DNA from: Paraburkholderia sp. CNPSo 3274
GTDB taxonomy: Bacteria; Pseudomonadota; Gammaproteobacteria; Burkholderiales; Burkholderiaceae
NCBI RefSeq assembly: GCF_024206475.1
Contig: NZ_JAMBPR010000018.1
Location: forward strand, 1-64,000
Direction: 5' to 3'
DNA length: 64,000 nucleotides
A program made the translations under genes and the position numbers. Below are positions 29,805 through 39,311 of the stretch, in pieces (position 1 is the first letter of the stretch; each line of letters begins with the position of its first letter). Below the pieces are notes generated by a model that saw only the letters and a list, made by a program, of their open reading frames with translations, did not search any database and was not told the origin of the DNA.

Positions 29805-31193
29805 ATGCAGCTTCTAACGATCGGAATCAATCACCACACCGCGCCCGTCGCCTTGCGCGAACGCGTGGCGTTTCCGCTCGAGCAGATCAAGCCCGCACTC
29901 GCCCTGTTCAAGGAAGCGTGGTCCGGCAAGCGTTCGCTGAGCGCGCCGGAAGCCGCCATTCTCTCCACCTGCAACCGCACCGAGCTCTACTGTGCGACCG
30001 ACGCGCAAAGCTCGCGCGACGCCGCCGTGAGCTGGCTCTCGCACTACCACGGCATCCGCGAAGAGGAACTTGCGCCGCACGTCTATACGCTGCCGCAGTC
30101 CGAGGCGGTGCGTCATGCGTTCCGGGTGGCTTCGGGGCTCGATTCGATGGTCCTGGGCGAGACACAGATCGTCGGCCAGATGAAGACTGCGGTTCGCACC
30201 GCGACCGAGGCCGGTGCGCTCGGCACCTATTTGAACCAGTTGTTCCAGCGCACCTTCGCCGTGGCGAAGGAAGTGCGCAGCACGACCGAAATCGGCGCGC
30301 AGTCGGTTTCGATGGCCGCCGCCGCCGTGCGCCTCGCGCAGCGCATCTTCGACAAGATCGCCAACCAGCGCGTGCTCTTCATCGGCGCGGGCGAGATGAT
30401 CGAGCTGTGCGCCGCGCACTTCGCCGCGCAGCAGCCGCGCGAACTCGTGGTCGCAAACCGCACCGCCGAGCGCGGGCGCTATGTTGCGGAGCGTTTCGGC
30501 GGCCGCTCCATTCCGCTCTCCGATCTGCCCGCGCGCATGCACGAGTTCGACATCATCGTCTCGTGCACGGCGTCCACGCTGCCTATCATCGGTCTCGGCG
30601 CTGTGGAGCGCGCGGTAAAGGCGCGCCGTCATCGCCCCATCTTCATGGTCGACCTCGCGGTGCCCCGCGACATCGAGCCCGAAGTCGCCCAACTCGAAGA
30701 CGTGTTCCTCTATACCGTCGACGATCTCGGCACGATCGTGCGCGAAGGCAATGCCTCGCGCCAGGCTGCGGTCGCGCAGGCCGAGACGATCATCGAGTCG
30801 CGCGTGGCGAACTTCATGCAGTGGCTCGACTCGCGCAGCATCGTGCCGGTCATCCGCCACATGCATACCCAGGCCGACGCGCTGCGTCGCGCCGAGCTCG
30901 AACGCGCCCGCAAGATGCTCTCGCGCGGCGACGACCCGTCGGCCGTGCTCGAAGCGCTGTCGCAGGCGCTCACCAACAAGCTGATCCACGGCCCGACGCA
31001 TGCGCTCAACACGTCGAGCGGCGATCAGCGCGACTCGCTCATCGAACTGATGGGCGGCTTTTACCGCCACGGCCAGCCGGTCCGGGCAGACGACGCCGCG
31101 CAGCCCGCGGCGGACGTCACGGTCTCGCCGCGTTCCGCCGGCTCTTCCGGCTCTTCCGACTCGTCCGACTCGTCTGGTAGTTCGGACCGTTAG
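29805..31193 (+). CDS. hemA: Glutamyl-tRNA reductase
   Basis: Enzyme of 462 residues that reduces glutamyl-tRNA to glutamate-1-semialdehyde, the first committed step of tetrapyrrole synthesis. The catalytic Cys is in [11 protein letters not shown], the NADPH-binding segment is [14 protein letters not shown], and the C-terminal dimerisation helix includes [23 protein letters not shown]. The last 15-20 residues are a Ser/Gly/Asp run that is not part of the usual fold. An upstream ATG at 29800 is out of frame. Confidence 0.95.
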   Translation: MQLLTIGINHHTAPVALRERVAFPLEQIKPALALFKEAWSGKRSLSAPEAAILSTCNRTELYCATDAQSSRDAAVSWLSHYHGIREEELAPHVYTLPQSEAVRHAFRVASGLDSMVLGETQIVGQMKTAVRTATEAGALGTYLNQLFQRTFAVAKEVRSTTEIGAQSVSMAAAAVRLAQRIFDKIANQRVLFIGAGEMIELCAAHFAAQQPRELVVANRTAERGRYVAERFGGRSIPLSDLPARMHEFDIIVSCTASTLPIIGLGAVERAVKARRHRPIFMVDLAVPRDIEPEVAQLEDVFLYTVDDLGTIVREGNASRQAAVAQAETIIESRVANFMQWLDSRSIVPVIRHMHTQADALRRAELERARKMLSRGDDPSAVLEALSQALTNKLIHGPTHALNTSSGDQRDSLIELMGGFYRHGQPVRADDAAQPAADVTVSPRSAGSSGSSDSSDSSGSSDR

Positions 31194-31298
31194 CGACGTT
31201 CGGGCTCGGGCGCGCGCCATGCGTGCCCTGCACGACCGGGCCGCACGCCCGCCTCTTCTCTCTCGCAGTCCTATCCGGAGCCCGCTCCGCACCGCCCG

Positions 31299-32381
31299 AT
31301 GAAAACGAGCATGCAATCGAAGCTCGACCAGCTGACTACGCGCCTGGCCGAGCTGAACGACCTGTTGAGCCGTCCCGACGTGACCTCGAACCGCGACCAA
31401 TACCGCAAGCTCACACGCGAGCATTCGGAGCTGGGGCCTGTGGTCGAGCACTACGGGCAGTGGCGTCAGGCAAAAGACGATGAGGCCGCGGCGAAAGACC
31501 TGCTCTCCGACGCCTCGATGCGCGACTTCGCCGAAGAAGAGGTGAAAGCCGCGCGCGAGCGGATGGCGCAGCTCCAGCACGAATTGCAGATGATGCTGCT
31601 GCCAAAGGACCCCAACGACGACCGCAACGTGTTCCTCGAAATCCGCGCGGGCACGGGCGGCGACGAGTCGGCCCTCTTCGCGGGCGACCTGCTGCGCATG
31701 TACCTGCGCTACGCGGAGCGTAGCCGCTGGCAGATCGAGATGATGTCGGCGAGCGAGTCGGATCTGGGCGGCTACAAGGAAGTAATCGTGCGCATTGCGG
31801 GCGAGGCGGCGTACTCGAAGCTCAAGTTCGAGTCGGGCGGCCATCGCGTGCAGCGCGTGCCCGCCACCGAAACGCAGGGCCGCATCCACACGTCGGCCTG
31901 CACGGTCGCGGTGATGCCGGAAGCCGACGAAATCGGCGAAGTGGAGATCAATCCCTCCGACCTGCGCATCGACACCTTCCGTGCCTCGGGCGCGGGCGGC
32001 CAGCACATCAACAAGACCGATTCGGCCGTGCGCGTGACGCACCTTCCGACCGGCATCGTCGTGGAATGCCAGGACGACCGCTCGCAGCACAAGAACAAGG
32101 ACCGCGCGCTCAAGGTGCTCGCCGCGCGCATCAAGGACAAGCAGTACCAGGAGCAGCACGCCAAGGAAGCGGCTACGCGCAAGAGCCTCGTGGGCTCGGG
32201 CGACCGCTCGGAGCGCATCCGCACCTACAACTTCCCGCAGGGGCGACTCACCGATCACCGCATCAATCTCACGCTCTATCGCCTCGAAGCGATCATGGAC
32301 GGCGACCTCGACGAACTGATCGGCGCGCTCGTCTCCGAGCATCAGGCCGAGCAGCTCGCCTCGCTCGGCGACGCGGATTAA
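31299..32381 (+). CDS. prfA: Peptide chain release factor 1
   Basis: Release factor of 360 residues recognising UAA and UAG. The stop-codon tripeptide PAT is in [15 protein letters not shown], and the peptidyl-tRNA hydrolysis motif GGQ is in [17 protein letters not shown]. It lies between hemA and prmC, its own modifying enzyme gene, the common gene order. Confidence 0.96.
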   Translation: MKTSMQSKLDQLTTRLAELNDLLSRPDVTSNRDQYRKLTREHSELGPVVEHYGQWRQAKDDEAAAKDLLSDASMRDFAEEEVKAARERMAQLQHELQMMLLPKDPNDDRNVFLEIRAGTGGDESALFAGDLLRMYLRYAERSRWQIEMMSASESDLGGYKEVIVRIAGEAAYSKLKFESGGHRVQRVPATETQGRIHTSACTVAVMPEADEIGEVEINPSDLRIDTFRASGAGGQHINKTDSAVRVTHLPTGIVVECQDDRSQHKNKDRALKVLAARIKDKQYQEQHAKEAATRKSLVGSGDRSERIRTYNFPQGRLTDHRINLTLYRLEAIMDGDLDELIGALVSEHQAEQLASLGDAD

Positions 32382-32394
32382 ACGCGCACCAGAC

Positions 32395-33264
32395 ATGAGC
32401 GAAGCCGTTACCGCCGAGGCGCTGCTGCGCGCCACGCCGCTGTCCGCGCTCGAAGCGCGCATTCTGCTGATGCACGTACTCGGCTGGCGCCGCACCGAAC
32501 TCATCACGCGCGGCGATCAGGCGCTCGAAGCGGCCCGCGTGGACGCTTACCGCGCGCTCGAAGCGCGCCGCGTGCAAGGCGAGCCGATCGCGCAGCTCGT
32601 GGGCGCGCGCGAATTCTACGGCCTCGACTTCGACGTGACGCCCGACGTGCTGATTCCGCGCCCCGATACCGAGCTGCTGGTGGAAACGGCGCTCGCGGCG
32701 CTCGAAGGCGTCGCACAGCCGCGCGTGCTCGACCTCGGCACCGGCAGCGGCACGATTGCCGTGGCGCTCGCCTCGGCACGCTCCGATGCGCGCGTCTGGG
32801 CCGTCGATCGCTCGGCGGCCGCGCTCGAGGTGGCTGCGCGCAACGCCGCGAAGCTGCTCGACGCGCAGCGTCCCGGCGGCCCGCTCGCGTTCGTGGCGGG
32901 CAGTTGGTACGACACACTCGATCCGGCGCTGCGATTCGAGGCGATCGTGAGCAATCCACCGTATATCGCGAGCGGCGATCCCCATCTGGAACAAGGCGAC
33001 CTGCGCTTCGAGCCGCGCGGCGCGCTCACCGACGAAGCCGACGGCCTCACCGCCCTGCGCGCGATCGTCGCGGGCGCACCCGCCCGGCTCGCGCCGGGCG
33101 GCGTGCTCTGGATGGAGCACGGCTATGACCAGGCGGCCGCTGTTCGGGCGTTGCTGGAAAACGCCGGTTTCAAGGAGGTGCGCTCCGAGCGCGATCTGGC
33201 CGGGATCGAACGCATCAGCGGGGGCTGTCTGCCGCAGCCGGCCGGCCAGGAACGCTCCCGGTAA
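32395..33264 (+). CDS. prmC: Release-factor glutamine N5-methyltransferase
   Basis: Protein of 289 residues. The SAM-binding motif is VLDLGTGSGTIAVAL, and the catalytic NPPY is in VSNPPYIAS. PrmC methylates the GGQ glutamine of RF1 and RF2. The gene begins 13 bases after prfA. The N-terminal helical domain (about 1-75) is present. Confidence 0.94.
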   Translation: MSEAVTAEALLRATPLSALEARILLMHVLGWRRTELITRGDQALEAARVDAYRALEARRVQGEPIAQLVGAREFYGLDFDVTPDVLIPRPDTELLVETALAALEGVAQPRVLDLGTGSGTIAVALASARSDARVWAVDRSAAALEVAARNAAKLLDAQRPGGPLAFVAGSWYDTLDPALRFEAIVSNPPYIASGDPHLEQGDLRFEPRGALTDEADGLTALRAIVAGAPARLAPGGVLWMEHGYDQAAAVRALLENAGFKEVRSERDLAGIERISGGCLPQPAGQERSR

Positions 33265-33348
33265 CGCCGGGCTCGCACCGGCGAAATCCGCTATCATTTC
33301 ATCCTGCATTCCAACGTATTCAGCATCAATTCAATCGCAAGGTCAGTC

Positions 33349-33660
33349 ATGGACACCCAACAACGCATCAAGCAGATCGTCGACGAAAACGCCGTCGTCC
33401 TCTTCATGAAGGGCAACGCGCAGTTCCCGATGTGCGGCTTCTCGGGTCGCGCGGTGCAGATCCTGAAAGCCTGCGGCGTCGATCAGTTCAAGACCGTCAA
33501 CGTGCTCGAGGACGACGCGGTCCGCCAGGGCATCAAGGAATTCTCGAACTGGCCGACCATCCCGCAGCTCTACGTGAAGGGCGAGTTCGTCGGCGGCTCG
33601 GACATCATGATGGAGATGTACCAAAACGGCGAGCTGCAGCAGCTTTTCGCCGCGGCGTAA
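33349..33660 (+). CDS. grxD: Monothiol glutaredoxin (Grx4 type)
   Basis: Protein of 103 residues with the monothiol active site CGFS in [19 protein letters not shown], then [27 protein letters not shown] (cis-Pro and glutathione site). Such proteins bind a 2Fe-2S cluster with glutathione and pass it to target proteins. It follows prmC by 84 bases. Confidence 0.94.
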   Translation: MDTQQRIKQIVDENAVVLFMKGNAQFPMCGFSGRAVQILKACGVDQFKTVNVLEDDAVRQGIKEFSNWPTIPQLYVKGEFVGGSDIMMEMYQNGELQQLFAAA

Positions 33661-33810
33661 TTGCCAGCCACGGGGCGGCATCGGGCGCACGACGTTGCGT
33701 CTGTTCCGTCCCGAGCGCGCGGCACGCTACGCCGGCGCTTTTTCACGAGGCGGTGCACGCCTCGGCTTCGCTTCGACCTCGCCTCGCCTACGCTACGACT
33801 CCCGCCTGAC

Positions 33811-34434
33811 GTGAATACCGCCTCCCCTGCCTCGTCCGCTATCGCACAACTGCCGAAACGCCGGCTGATCGTCGCGATCACGGGGGCCACGGGCGCGATC
33901 TACGGCGTGCGCATGCTCGACACGCTGCGGCGGCTGGGCGGCGTCGAAACGCATCTGCTCGTTTCGGCGGCGGGCTGGCTCAACATCCAGCACGAACTGC
34001 AGCTCAGCAAGGACGATCTGCACGCGCGTGCCGATGTCGTGCATTCCGTGCGCGACGTCGGCGCGACCATCGCTTCGGGCTCGTTCGCGACCCACGGCAT
34101 GATCGTCGCGCCCTGCTCGATGAAGACGCTCGCGAGCGTCGCCCACGGTCTCTCCGACAACCTGATCGCGCGCGCTGCCGACGTCACGCTCAAGGAACGC
34201 CGCCGTCTCGTGCTGCTCGTGCGCGAAACGCCGTTCAACCTCGCGCATCTGCGCAACATGACGGCCGTGACCGAAATGGGCGGCGTGATCTTCCCGCCGC
34301 TGCCGGCCTTCTACAACCAGCCGGCTTCGATCGACGAGATGGTCGATCACACGGTCGCGCGCGTACTCGACCTGTTCGCGCTCGGACCCGCGCTTTCGCC
34401 CGCCTGGCCGGGGCTGCGCGGCACGGACCAATAA
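33811..34434 (+). CDS. ubiX: Flavin prenyltransferase UbiX
   Basis: Protein of 207 residues from a GTG start. It makes prenylated FMN, the cofactor of the UbiD decarboxylase in ubiquinone synthesis. The FMN-binding start AITGATGAIYGVRML, ASGSFATHGMIVAPCSMKTL and RLVLLVRETPFNLAHLRNM are family signatures. I prefer GTG at 33811 because it gives a short leader before the Rossmann-like core; upstream in-frame codons back to 33661 are Arg-rich and unlikely. It follows grxD after 150 bases without a gene. Confidence 0.9.
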   Translation: MNTASPASSAIAQLPKRRLIVAITGATGAIYGVRMLDTLRRLGGVETHLLVSAAGWLNIQHELQLSKDDLHARADVVHSVRDVGATIASGSFATHGMIVAPCSMKTLASVAHGLSDNLIARAADVTLKERRRLVLLVRETPFNLAHLRNMTAVTEMGGVIFPPLPAFYNQPASIDEMVDHTVARVLDLFALGPALSPAWPGLRGTDQ

Positions 34435-34583
34435 GCGCCGACCGCATCTTCGCGCGCCGAGCCGATTATCAATAACGGCGACACAATCAATTCCATTTCG
34501 CCCCGTTTAATTCGCGACGGTAGGGTCTTATATTGATCGCAATACGATACTTTCGGACCGCTCCGCGCGGTCAGCCCACGATC

Positions 34584-35378
34584 ATGACCACCCGCACGCC
34601 TACCCTTTTCCTCTCGCACGGCGCTCCTACGCTGCCGATCGACCCGTCGCTGCCTTCTGGCGGCTTCGCCGTGCTCTCGGAGCATTTGCCGCGTCCGCAG
34701 TCGGTGCTCATGCTCTCCGCGCATTGGGGCACGATGCGCCCCGTGGTGAGCACCGCCACGCAGCCTGAAACGATCCACGACTTCTACGGTTTTCCGCGCG
34801 CGCTCTACGAGATCCAGTACCCCGCGCCGGGCGCGCCCGAGATGGCGCAGCGCGCAGCAGCGCTGCTGCGCGAGCAAGGCGTTCCCGTCGATGAGGAAGC
34901 GCACGGCCTCGACCATGGCGCGTGGGTGCCCATGCTGCTGATGTTCCCCGACGCGAACGTGCCCGTCGCCCAGCTTTCGATCCAGCCGCGCGCCAACGCC
35001 GCCCATCACTTCGCGCTTGGCCGTGCATTGCGCTCGCTGCGCGACGAAGGCGTGATGGTGATCGGCTCCGGCCAGATCACCCATAACCTGCGCGAGGCGG
35101 ACTTCTCGGCGCGGCCGGAAGACGCCGATCCGCGCGTGGCCGAGTTCACACAATGGTTCGAGAATCACCTCGCCGCGCGCGACATCGACGCGTTGCTCGA
35201 CTACCGCCAGCGCGCCCCGCATGCGGCGCTCATGCACCCGACCGACGAGCACCTGCTACCCATCTTCGCGGCGCTCGGCGCAGCCGACGACGACTACACG
35301 CTCGGGGTGCAGTCGCTCGGCACCTACCAGCGCGCGCTCGCGATGACGAACTACGTGTTCGGCAGCGCCGTGCAATAA
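34584..35378 (+). CDS. LigB-type extradiol ring-cleavage dioxygenase (YgiD-like)
   Basis: Protein of 264 residues. His residues expected as metal ligands are in LFLSHGAP, MLSAHWG and the HGLDHGAWVPMLLMFP segment. The closest named relatives are YgiD/DODA-type 4,5-DOPA extradiol dioxygenases. The natural aromatic substrate is not known. The ATG at 34584 gives the usual length; the gap from ubiX holds TATATT (34529-34534) as a possible -10. Confidence 0.85.
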   Translation: MTTRTPTLFLSHGAPTLPIDPSLPSGGFAVLSEHLPRPQSVLMLSAHWGTMRPVVSTATQPETIHDFYGFPRALYEIQYPAPGAPEMAQRAAALLREQGVPVDEEAHGLDHGAWVPMLLMFPDANVPVAQLSIQPRANAAHHFALGRALRSLRDEGVMVIGSGQITHNLREADFSARPEDADPRVAEFTQWFENHLAARDIDALLDYRQRAPHAALMHPTDEHLLPIFAALGAADDDYTLGVQSLGTYQRALAMTNYVFGSAVQ

Positions 35379-35408
35379 AGCCGCCGCGTCCGCTTTGGCT
35401 CTAAAGGA

Positions 35409-35444
35409 AAAAAGCCCGCCTGAATCGCTTCAGGCGGGCTTTTT
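35409..35444. terminator. Bidirectional intrinsic terminator, dioxygenase / APC permease
   Basis: Perfect 16-bp stem (35409-35424 with 35429-35444) around a TCGC loop, with five A at the left and five T at the right, between two convergent genes. Confidence 0.88.
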
Positions 35445-35470
35445 GTATTGCGCGTCGCTTAGTTCGACAC

Positions 35471-37066
35471 TTAGTGCGCGCCGATACCCTCGAGGACTTC
35501 GTCGTGCTCCTGGCGTTCCGCGAGGTACGGCGAGCGGTAGCCCGAATTCACGCCCCAGTAATAGAACACGAGCGCGATCAGCGCGACGATCAGCATGTCC
35601 CAGCCGTAGGGCAGCAGACCGGCGCCGCCGAACTGCTTGCTGCCGATCAGCGAGAGGAGCGCCATGATCGGCAGATATGCACACAGCCACCATGCGGCCT
35701 TCAGATCCTGGCCCCAACCTTCAAAGCCTTGCTTGCGCTGGAAGTAGAAGTACACCGGCAGCGCGACGACCATCAGCAGAATGATTTCGCCGGTCAGCGG
35801 CCACTTCGCCCAGTACAGGATCATCGACGCGCAGACGAATGCGAACGGCGCAATCACTTTCATGAACGGCACGGAGAGCGGGCGCTCGATCTCCGAGGCG
35901 GCGCGCTTGAGCGCCATCAGGCTGATCGGACCCGTGAGGTACGAAATCACCGTCGCCACCGAGATCACCGCCGCGAGCGAACTCCAACCGCGGAAGAAGA
36001 ACATGAAGATGAACGAGACGAGCAGGTTGAACCACATCGCGTTACGCGGCACGCCGTAGAACGGGTGCACGTTGCCGAACATCTTCGGCATCGTGTTGTT
36101 GCGCTCCATCGCGTAGATCATGCGCGAGGTCGTCGCCATGTAGGTCGTACCGGTGCCGCTCGGGCTCACGAATGCGTCGACGTAGAGCAGGATCGCGAGC
36201 CAGTTCAGGTTCAGCGCGATCGCGAGCTCCGCGAACGGCGACTTGAAGTTGAACGTGTTCCAGCCCTTCGCGACGTCGGCCGGATTGACCGCGCCGATAT
36301 AGGCGATCTGCAGCAGCACGTAGATCACGAGTGCGCAGAGGATCGAGCCGATCACTGCGAACGGCACGCTCTTGGCGGGATTGCGCGCTTCGCCCGCGAG
36401 GTTGATCGGGCTCTGGAAGCCGTTGAACGCGAACACGATGCCGCTTGTGGCAACCGCCGTGAACACCGCCGACCAGCCATACGGCGCGAACGTGGTCGTT
36501 TCGCCGAAATTCTCATGGTGGAAGCTTCCAGACATCAGGCCAATGATCGTCAGACCCGGGATGATGAACTTGAAGATCGTGATCGCGCTGTTGGCGCGCG
36601 CGAACAGCTTCACGCCCCAATAGTTGAGCATGAAGTAGATGATCACGAGTATCGCGGAGAGCCCGAGCCCTGAATGGGTTAATGACCCGTCGACGAAGAG
36701 CGCGTGCGCCCACGTATAGGGCCAGGTGCTCATGTACTGGATCGAGGCTTCGGCTTCGATCGGGATCACCGAGACAATGGCGATCCAGTTGGCCCACGCG
36801 CTGATGAAGCCCACGAGTGCCCCGTGCGAGTAGCGGGCGTAACGGACCATCCCGCCCGACTCCGGGAACATCGCACCGAGTTCGGCGTAGGTGAGCGCGA
36901 TAGCCAGAATGACCACAGCGCCGATAATCCAGGCGCAAACGGCCGCCGGACCTGCAATTTTCGCCGCCTTCCACGCGCCGAACAGCCAGCCCGAACCGAT
37001 GATTGAGCCGAGGCCGGTGAACATCAGCGCGAATGGGCCGATGTTCCGTTGAATAGAACTTTTCAC
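35471..37066 (-). CDS. APC-family amino-acid/amine permease
   Basis: Integral inner-membrane protein of 531 residues with about 12-13 predicted helices. The N-terminal GLGSIIGSGWLFGAW is the APC signature for substrate binding in helix 1, and NGFQSPINLAGEARNP in the first half and FVSPSGTGTTYMATTSRM in the second are conserved. It probably takes up an amino acid or amine by cation symport. Substrate is not identifiable. It is transcribed alone, opposite to cspA-like gene. Confidence 0.85.
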   Translation of the reverse strand: MKSSIQRNIGPFALMFTGLGSIIGSGWLFGAWKAAKIAGPAAVCAWIIGAVVILAIALTYAELGAMFPESGGMVRYARYSHGALVGFISAWANWIAIVSVIPIEAEASIQYMSTWPYTWAHALFVDGSLTHSGLGLSAILVIIYFMLNYWGVKLFARANSAITIFKFIIPGLTIIGLMSGSFHHENFGETTTFAPYGWSAVFTAVATSGIVFAFNGFQSPINLAGEARNPAKSVPFAVIGSILCALVIYVLLQIAYIGAVNPADVAKGWNTFNFKSPFAELAIALNLNWLAILLYVDAFVSPSGTGTTYMATTSRMIYAMERNNTMPKMFGNVHPFYGVPRNAMWFNLLVSFIFMFFFRGWSSLAAVISVATVISYLTGPISLMALKRAASEIERPLSVPFMKVIAPFAFVCASMILYWAKWPLTGEIILLMVVALPVYFYFQRKQGFEGWGQDLKAAWWLCAYLPIMALLSLIGSKQFGGAGLLPYGWDMLIVALIALVFYYWGVNSGYRSPYLAERQEHDEVLEGIGAH

Positions 37067-37160
37067 GTCTTCTCCTGTTTCAAGAGCTGCGCGACACCGC
37101 CTCTATCCCGTCTGTTGTGCGGGCGGGTTTCCTGCGGTTGTCGTACCTCCACACGAAAGA

Positions 37161-37178
37161 TTGCGCCTGTAGGCGCAA
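37161..37178 (-). repeat. Inverted repeat upstream of the APC permease
   Basis: TTGCGCCT and AGGCGCAA are perfectly inverted around two bases, 95 bases upstream of the permease ATG. It could be an operator or a leader hairpin. Bases 37067-37327 around it contain no supported gene. Confidence 0.4.
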
Positions 37179-37327
37179 CTTCCGCGCGGCGCGTAGTTTA
37201 ACCGGTTGCACCATGGAAGGGCTTCAAAAACGCCCGCCTAATATAAAAAAGTCATTTGCTTATCAAGCTTTGTAAGGGTTCATTTGGACCCTGTAGCAAA
37301 AAAATAGGAACTTTCCGGGACCCCTAG

Positions 37328-37499
37328 TTGACCTTCCTCGCATTTAGCCGTATAAAGTTCGGGCAGGATTTCAAGCGGCGAGTGTGAATTGGTCTTTCGT
37401 AGTTCGCCCATCAACGGTACTCCGGCTGGTCCCATACCCCTTCCTTGATTTTCGTGCACCTCTCGGGCTTCGGCCTTCATTCATTTTTAGGAAAGTAAT
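37328..37499 (+). promoter_or_regulatory. Promoter and long 5' leader of the cold-shock gene
   Basis: TTGACC (37328-37333) and TATAAA (37351-37356) are separated by exactly 17 bases, a near-consensus promoter. Transcription would start near 37363 and leave a leader of about 137 bases before the ATG. Long, structured leaders that refold on cold shock are known for cspA-type genes, so a thermosensing role is a reasonable inference. Confidence 0.7.
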
Positions 37500-37703
37500 A
37501 TGGAAACCGGTACCGTCAAGTGGTTCAATGACGCAAAGGGCTTTGGCTTCATCACTCCGGACGGCGGCGGCGAAGATCTGTTCGCGCACTTCTCGGAAAT
37601 CAAGGTTGACGGCTTCAAGACGCTGCAAGAGAACCAGAAGGTTCAATTCGAAGTCCGCACGGGCCCGAAGGGCAAGCAAGCTGCCAACATCAAGCCGGTC
37701 TAA
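37500..37703 (+). CDS. Cold-shock protein (CspA family)
   Basis: Protein of 67 residues, a single OB-fold cold-shock domain. The RNA-binding motifs KGFGFITPD (RNP1) and DLFAHFSEI (RNP2) are intact. It binds single-stranded RNA and DNA as a chaperone. An AGGAAAG ribosome site precedes the ATG. Burkholderia genomes have several paralogues, so I do not assign a letter. Confidence 0.95.
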   Translation: METGTVKWFNDAKGFGFITPDGGGEDLFAHFSEIKVDGFKTLQENQKVQFEVRTGPKGKQAANIKPV

Positions 37704-37781
37704 GTACTGCGCTCATTGGTCTGCTACGGCTTTTAGGATCTGAACGCAGCTTCAGCGCGGTCCTGACTAGCAAGCTTACCG

Positions 37782-37818
37782 AAAAACCCCACGCTTCTTC
37801 CGGAAGGTGGGGTTTTTT
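37782..37818 (+). terminator. Intrinsic terminator of the cold-shock gene
   Basis: AAAACCCCAC pairs with GTGGGGTTTT, with an inner CTTC/GAAG helix and a short loop; six T follow. It also begins with five A, so it can serve the convergent Hsp70-like gene. Confidence 0.85.
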
Positions 37819-37860
37819 CTTGTCTGGCGCTTTCCAACGGGGTTTAGGCGCCCCGCGCGG

Positions 37861-39120
37861 TTAGACGAATAAGCGCTGTGCGTGAATGCCCAGTCCCGTC
37901 GCCACGCTGGCAAGACGGTCGCCGAACACGGCCTGCGACTGCGGAAACGCCTCTGCCAGCGCCTGCGTCAGGAACAAGAGGCCAGTCGAGCCACCCGTGA
38001 AGTAAAGCGCGCTCACCTGCCCCGGCGCGACACCCGCCGCCTGCACCGTTTCACGCGCGGCCTGCACGATGCGCCGCGTCTCCTCGCGACCCGCCTCGAC
38101 GAGTTGCGTGTCACCGAACGCCAGACGCAAGTCCGCCTCGACGGCTTCGAGGTCGATCATCGTCTCTCCGCCCGCCGAAACGCCGATCTTCGCCTCCTCG
38201 GCGCGCGCCGTGAGCGCATGCCCCAGACGCTCGTCGACCACACGCATCAGCCGGTCGTGATGGCGCGTGTCGGGGTAAAGATGGCGCATGAGCTTCAGCT
38301 CGGTTGCGCGCTTGGGCGTGTAGATCGTGTTGATGAGGTGCCACGTCGCCAGATCGAAATAGATGCGGTTCGGCACCTCGCGGCCTTCGGGGTCGAGCGA
38401 CTGGTAGCCCAGTTCGCGCAGGATGGTCGCGAGTTCGACGCGGCGATCGAAGTCGGTACCCGCCACGTGCACGCCGTGGTGCGCGAGCACGTCGTCCTTG
38501 CGTTCGAGCCGTGTCGCCCGATCAGGCCCCACGCGCACGAGCGAGAAGTCCGACGTACCACCGCCAATGTCGGCGACGAGCACGAGCCCTTCTTGCGCGA
38601 GGCGCGACTCGTAGTCGAACGCCGCCGCGATCGGCTCGTACTGGAACTCGATCTCGCGAAAGCCCACACGGCGCGCTGCGGCTTCGAGCTGGTCCTGGGC
38701 GAGCCGGTCGGCGCGCGGGTCTTCATCGACGAAGAACACCGGACGGCCCAGCACCGCGCGCGTGATCGGCGTACCGGAGCAACGCTCGGCGCTGCGCTTC
38801 AGGTGCTCCAGAAAGATCGTGATGATCTCGGTATAGGGCATCGCGCTGCCGTCGCCGAGGTCGGTCGTGCTCTCGGCGAGCGGCGAGCCGAGGATGCTCT
38901 TCATCGAGCGCATCAGCCGGCCGTCGAAGCCGTCGATATAGGACGCGAGCGCCGCACGGCCGAATTCGCGCGTGTGCTCGTCGACGTTGAAGAACACCGC
39001 CGTGGGCAAGGTGGTGTGTGCGCCTTCCACCGGCGCGAGGCGCATCGCGCCGTCGGCCGCTGCCGGGAGCGCCACCGCCGAATTGGAGGTTCCGAAGTCA
39101 ATCGCGCAGAAGCTGGTCAT
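37861..39120 (-). CDS. Hsp70-family ATPase without substrate-binding domain (YegD-like)
   Basis: Protein of 419 residues that corresponds to an Hsp70/actin-fold nucleotide-binding domain. Phosphate-1 motif is AIDFGTSNSAVALP, phosphate-2 VADIGGGTSDFSLV, and the adenosine motif YFTGGSTGLLFL. The beta-sandwich substrate-binding domain and lid of DnaK are absent. E. coli YegD is similar in layout. Its client and function are unknown. Two J-protein or exchange-factor genes are not nearby. Confidence 0.82.
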   Translation of the reverse strand: MTSFCAIDFGTSNSAVALPAAADGAMRLAPVEGAHTTLPTAVFFNVDEHTREFGRAALASYIDGFDGRLMRSMKSILGSPLAESTTDLGDGSAMPYTEIITIFLEHLKRSAERCSGTPITRAVLGRPVFFVDEDPRADRLAQDQLEAAARRVGFREIEFQYEPIAAAFDYESRLAQEGLVLVADIGGGTSDFSLVRVGPDRATRLERKDDVLAHHGVHVAGTDFDRRVELATILRELGYQSLDPEGREVPNRIYFDLATWHLINTIYTPKRATELKLMRHLYPDTRHHDRLMRVVDERLGHALTARAEEAKIGVSAGGETMIDLEAVEADLRLAFGDTQLVEAGREETRRIVQAARETVQAAGVAPGQVSALYFTGGSTGLLFLTQALAEAFPQSQAVFGDRLASVATGLGIHAQRLFV

Positions 39121-39238
39121 GGCAAGAGCGCGCCGCAGTGAAAGCGCGCGCAAGTGAGGAAAGGTCGGGGGGATCGGCTTTGTAGCACGAAAGCGCGGCG
39201 CGGGGCAACCGCGGGCCCATGATGCGGCCCCGCAAGAA

Positions 39239-39268
39239 AAAAACGCGCGGGCCGTGCCGCGCGTTTTT
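39239..39268 (-). terminator. Intrinsic terminator of the nitroreductase gene
   Basis: AAAAACGCGCGG and CCGCGCGTTTTT form a perfect 12-bp stem around a six-base loop. On the minus strand it lies 43 bases past the nitroreductase stop. Confidence 0.8.
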
Positions 39269-39311
39269 GCTGAAGCTCGCAATCCCTGATGGGCGCGGGG
39301 CTTCCCCCGAC

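Noticed and set aside
31130..31193. Short tandem units at the end of hemA considered as a CRISPR-like or VNTR array
   Set aside because: Units are 6-9 bases with no spacers and stay in frame in hemA; it is a low-complexity tail only.
29814..32507. 897-codon minus-strand frame opposite hemA and prfA
   Set aside because: It spans two well-known genes on the other strand and shows no family signature.
37268..37283. Hairpin GGGTTC/GGACCC between the APC permease and the cold-shock promoter
   Set aside because: Short stem, no T-tract and not placed after a gene; no role can be supported.
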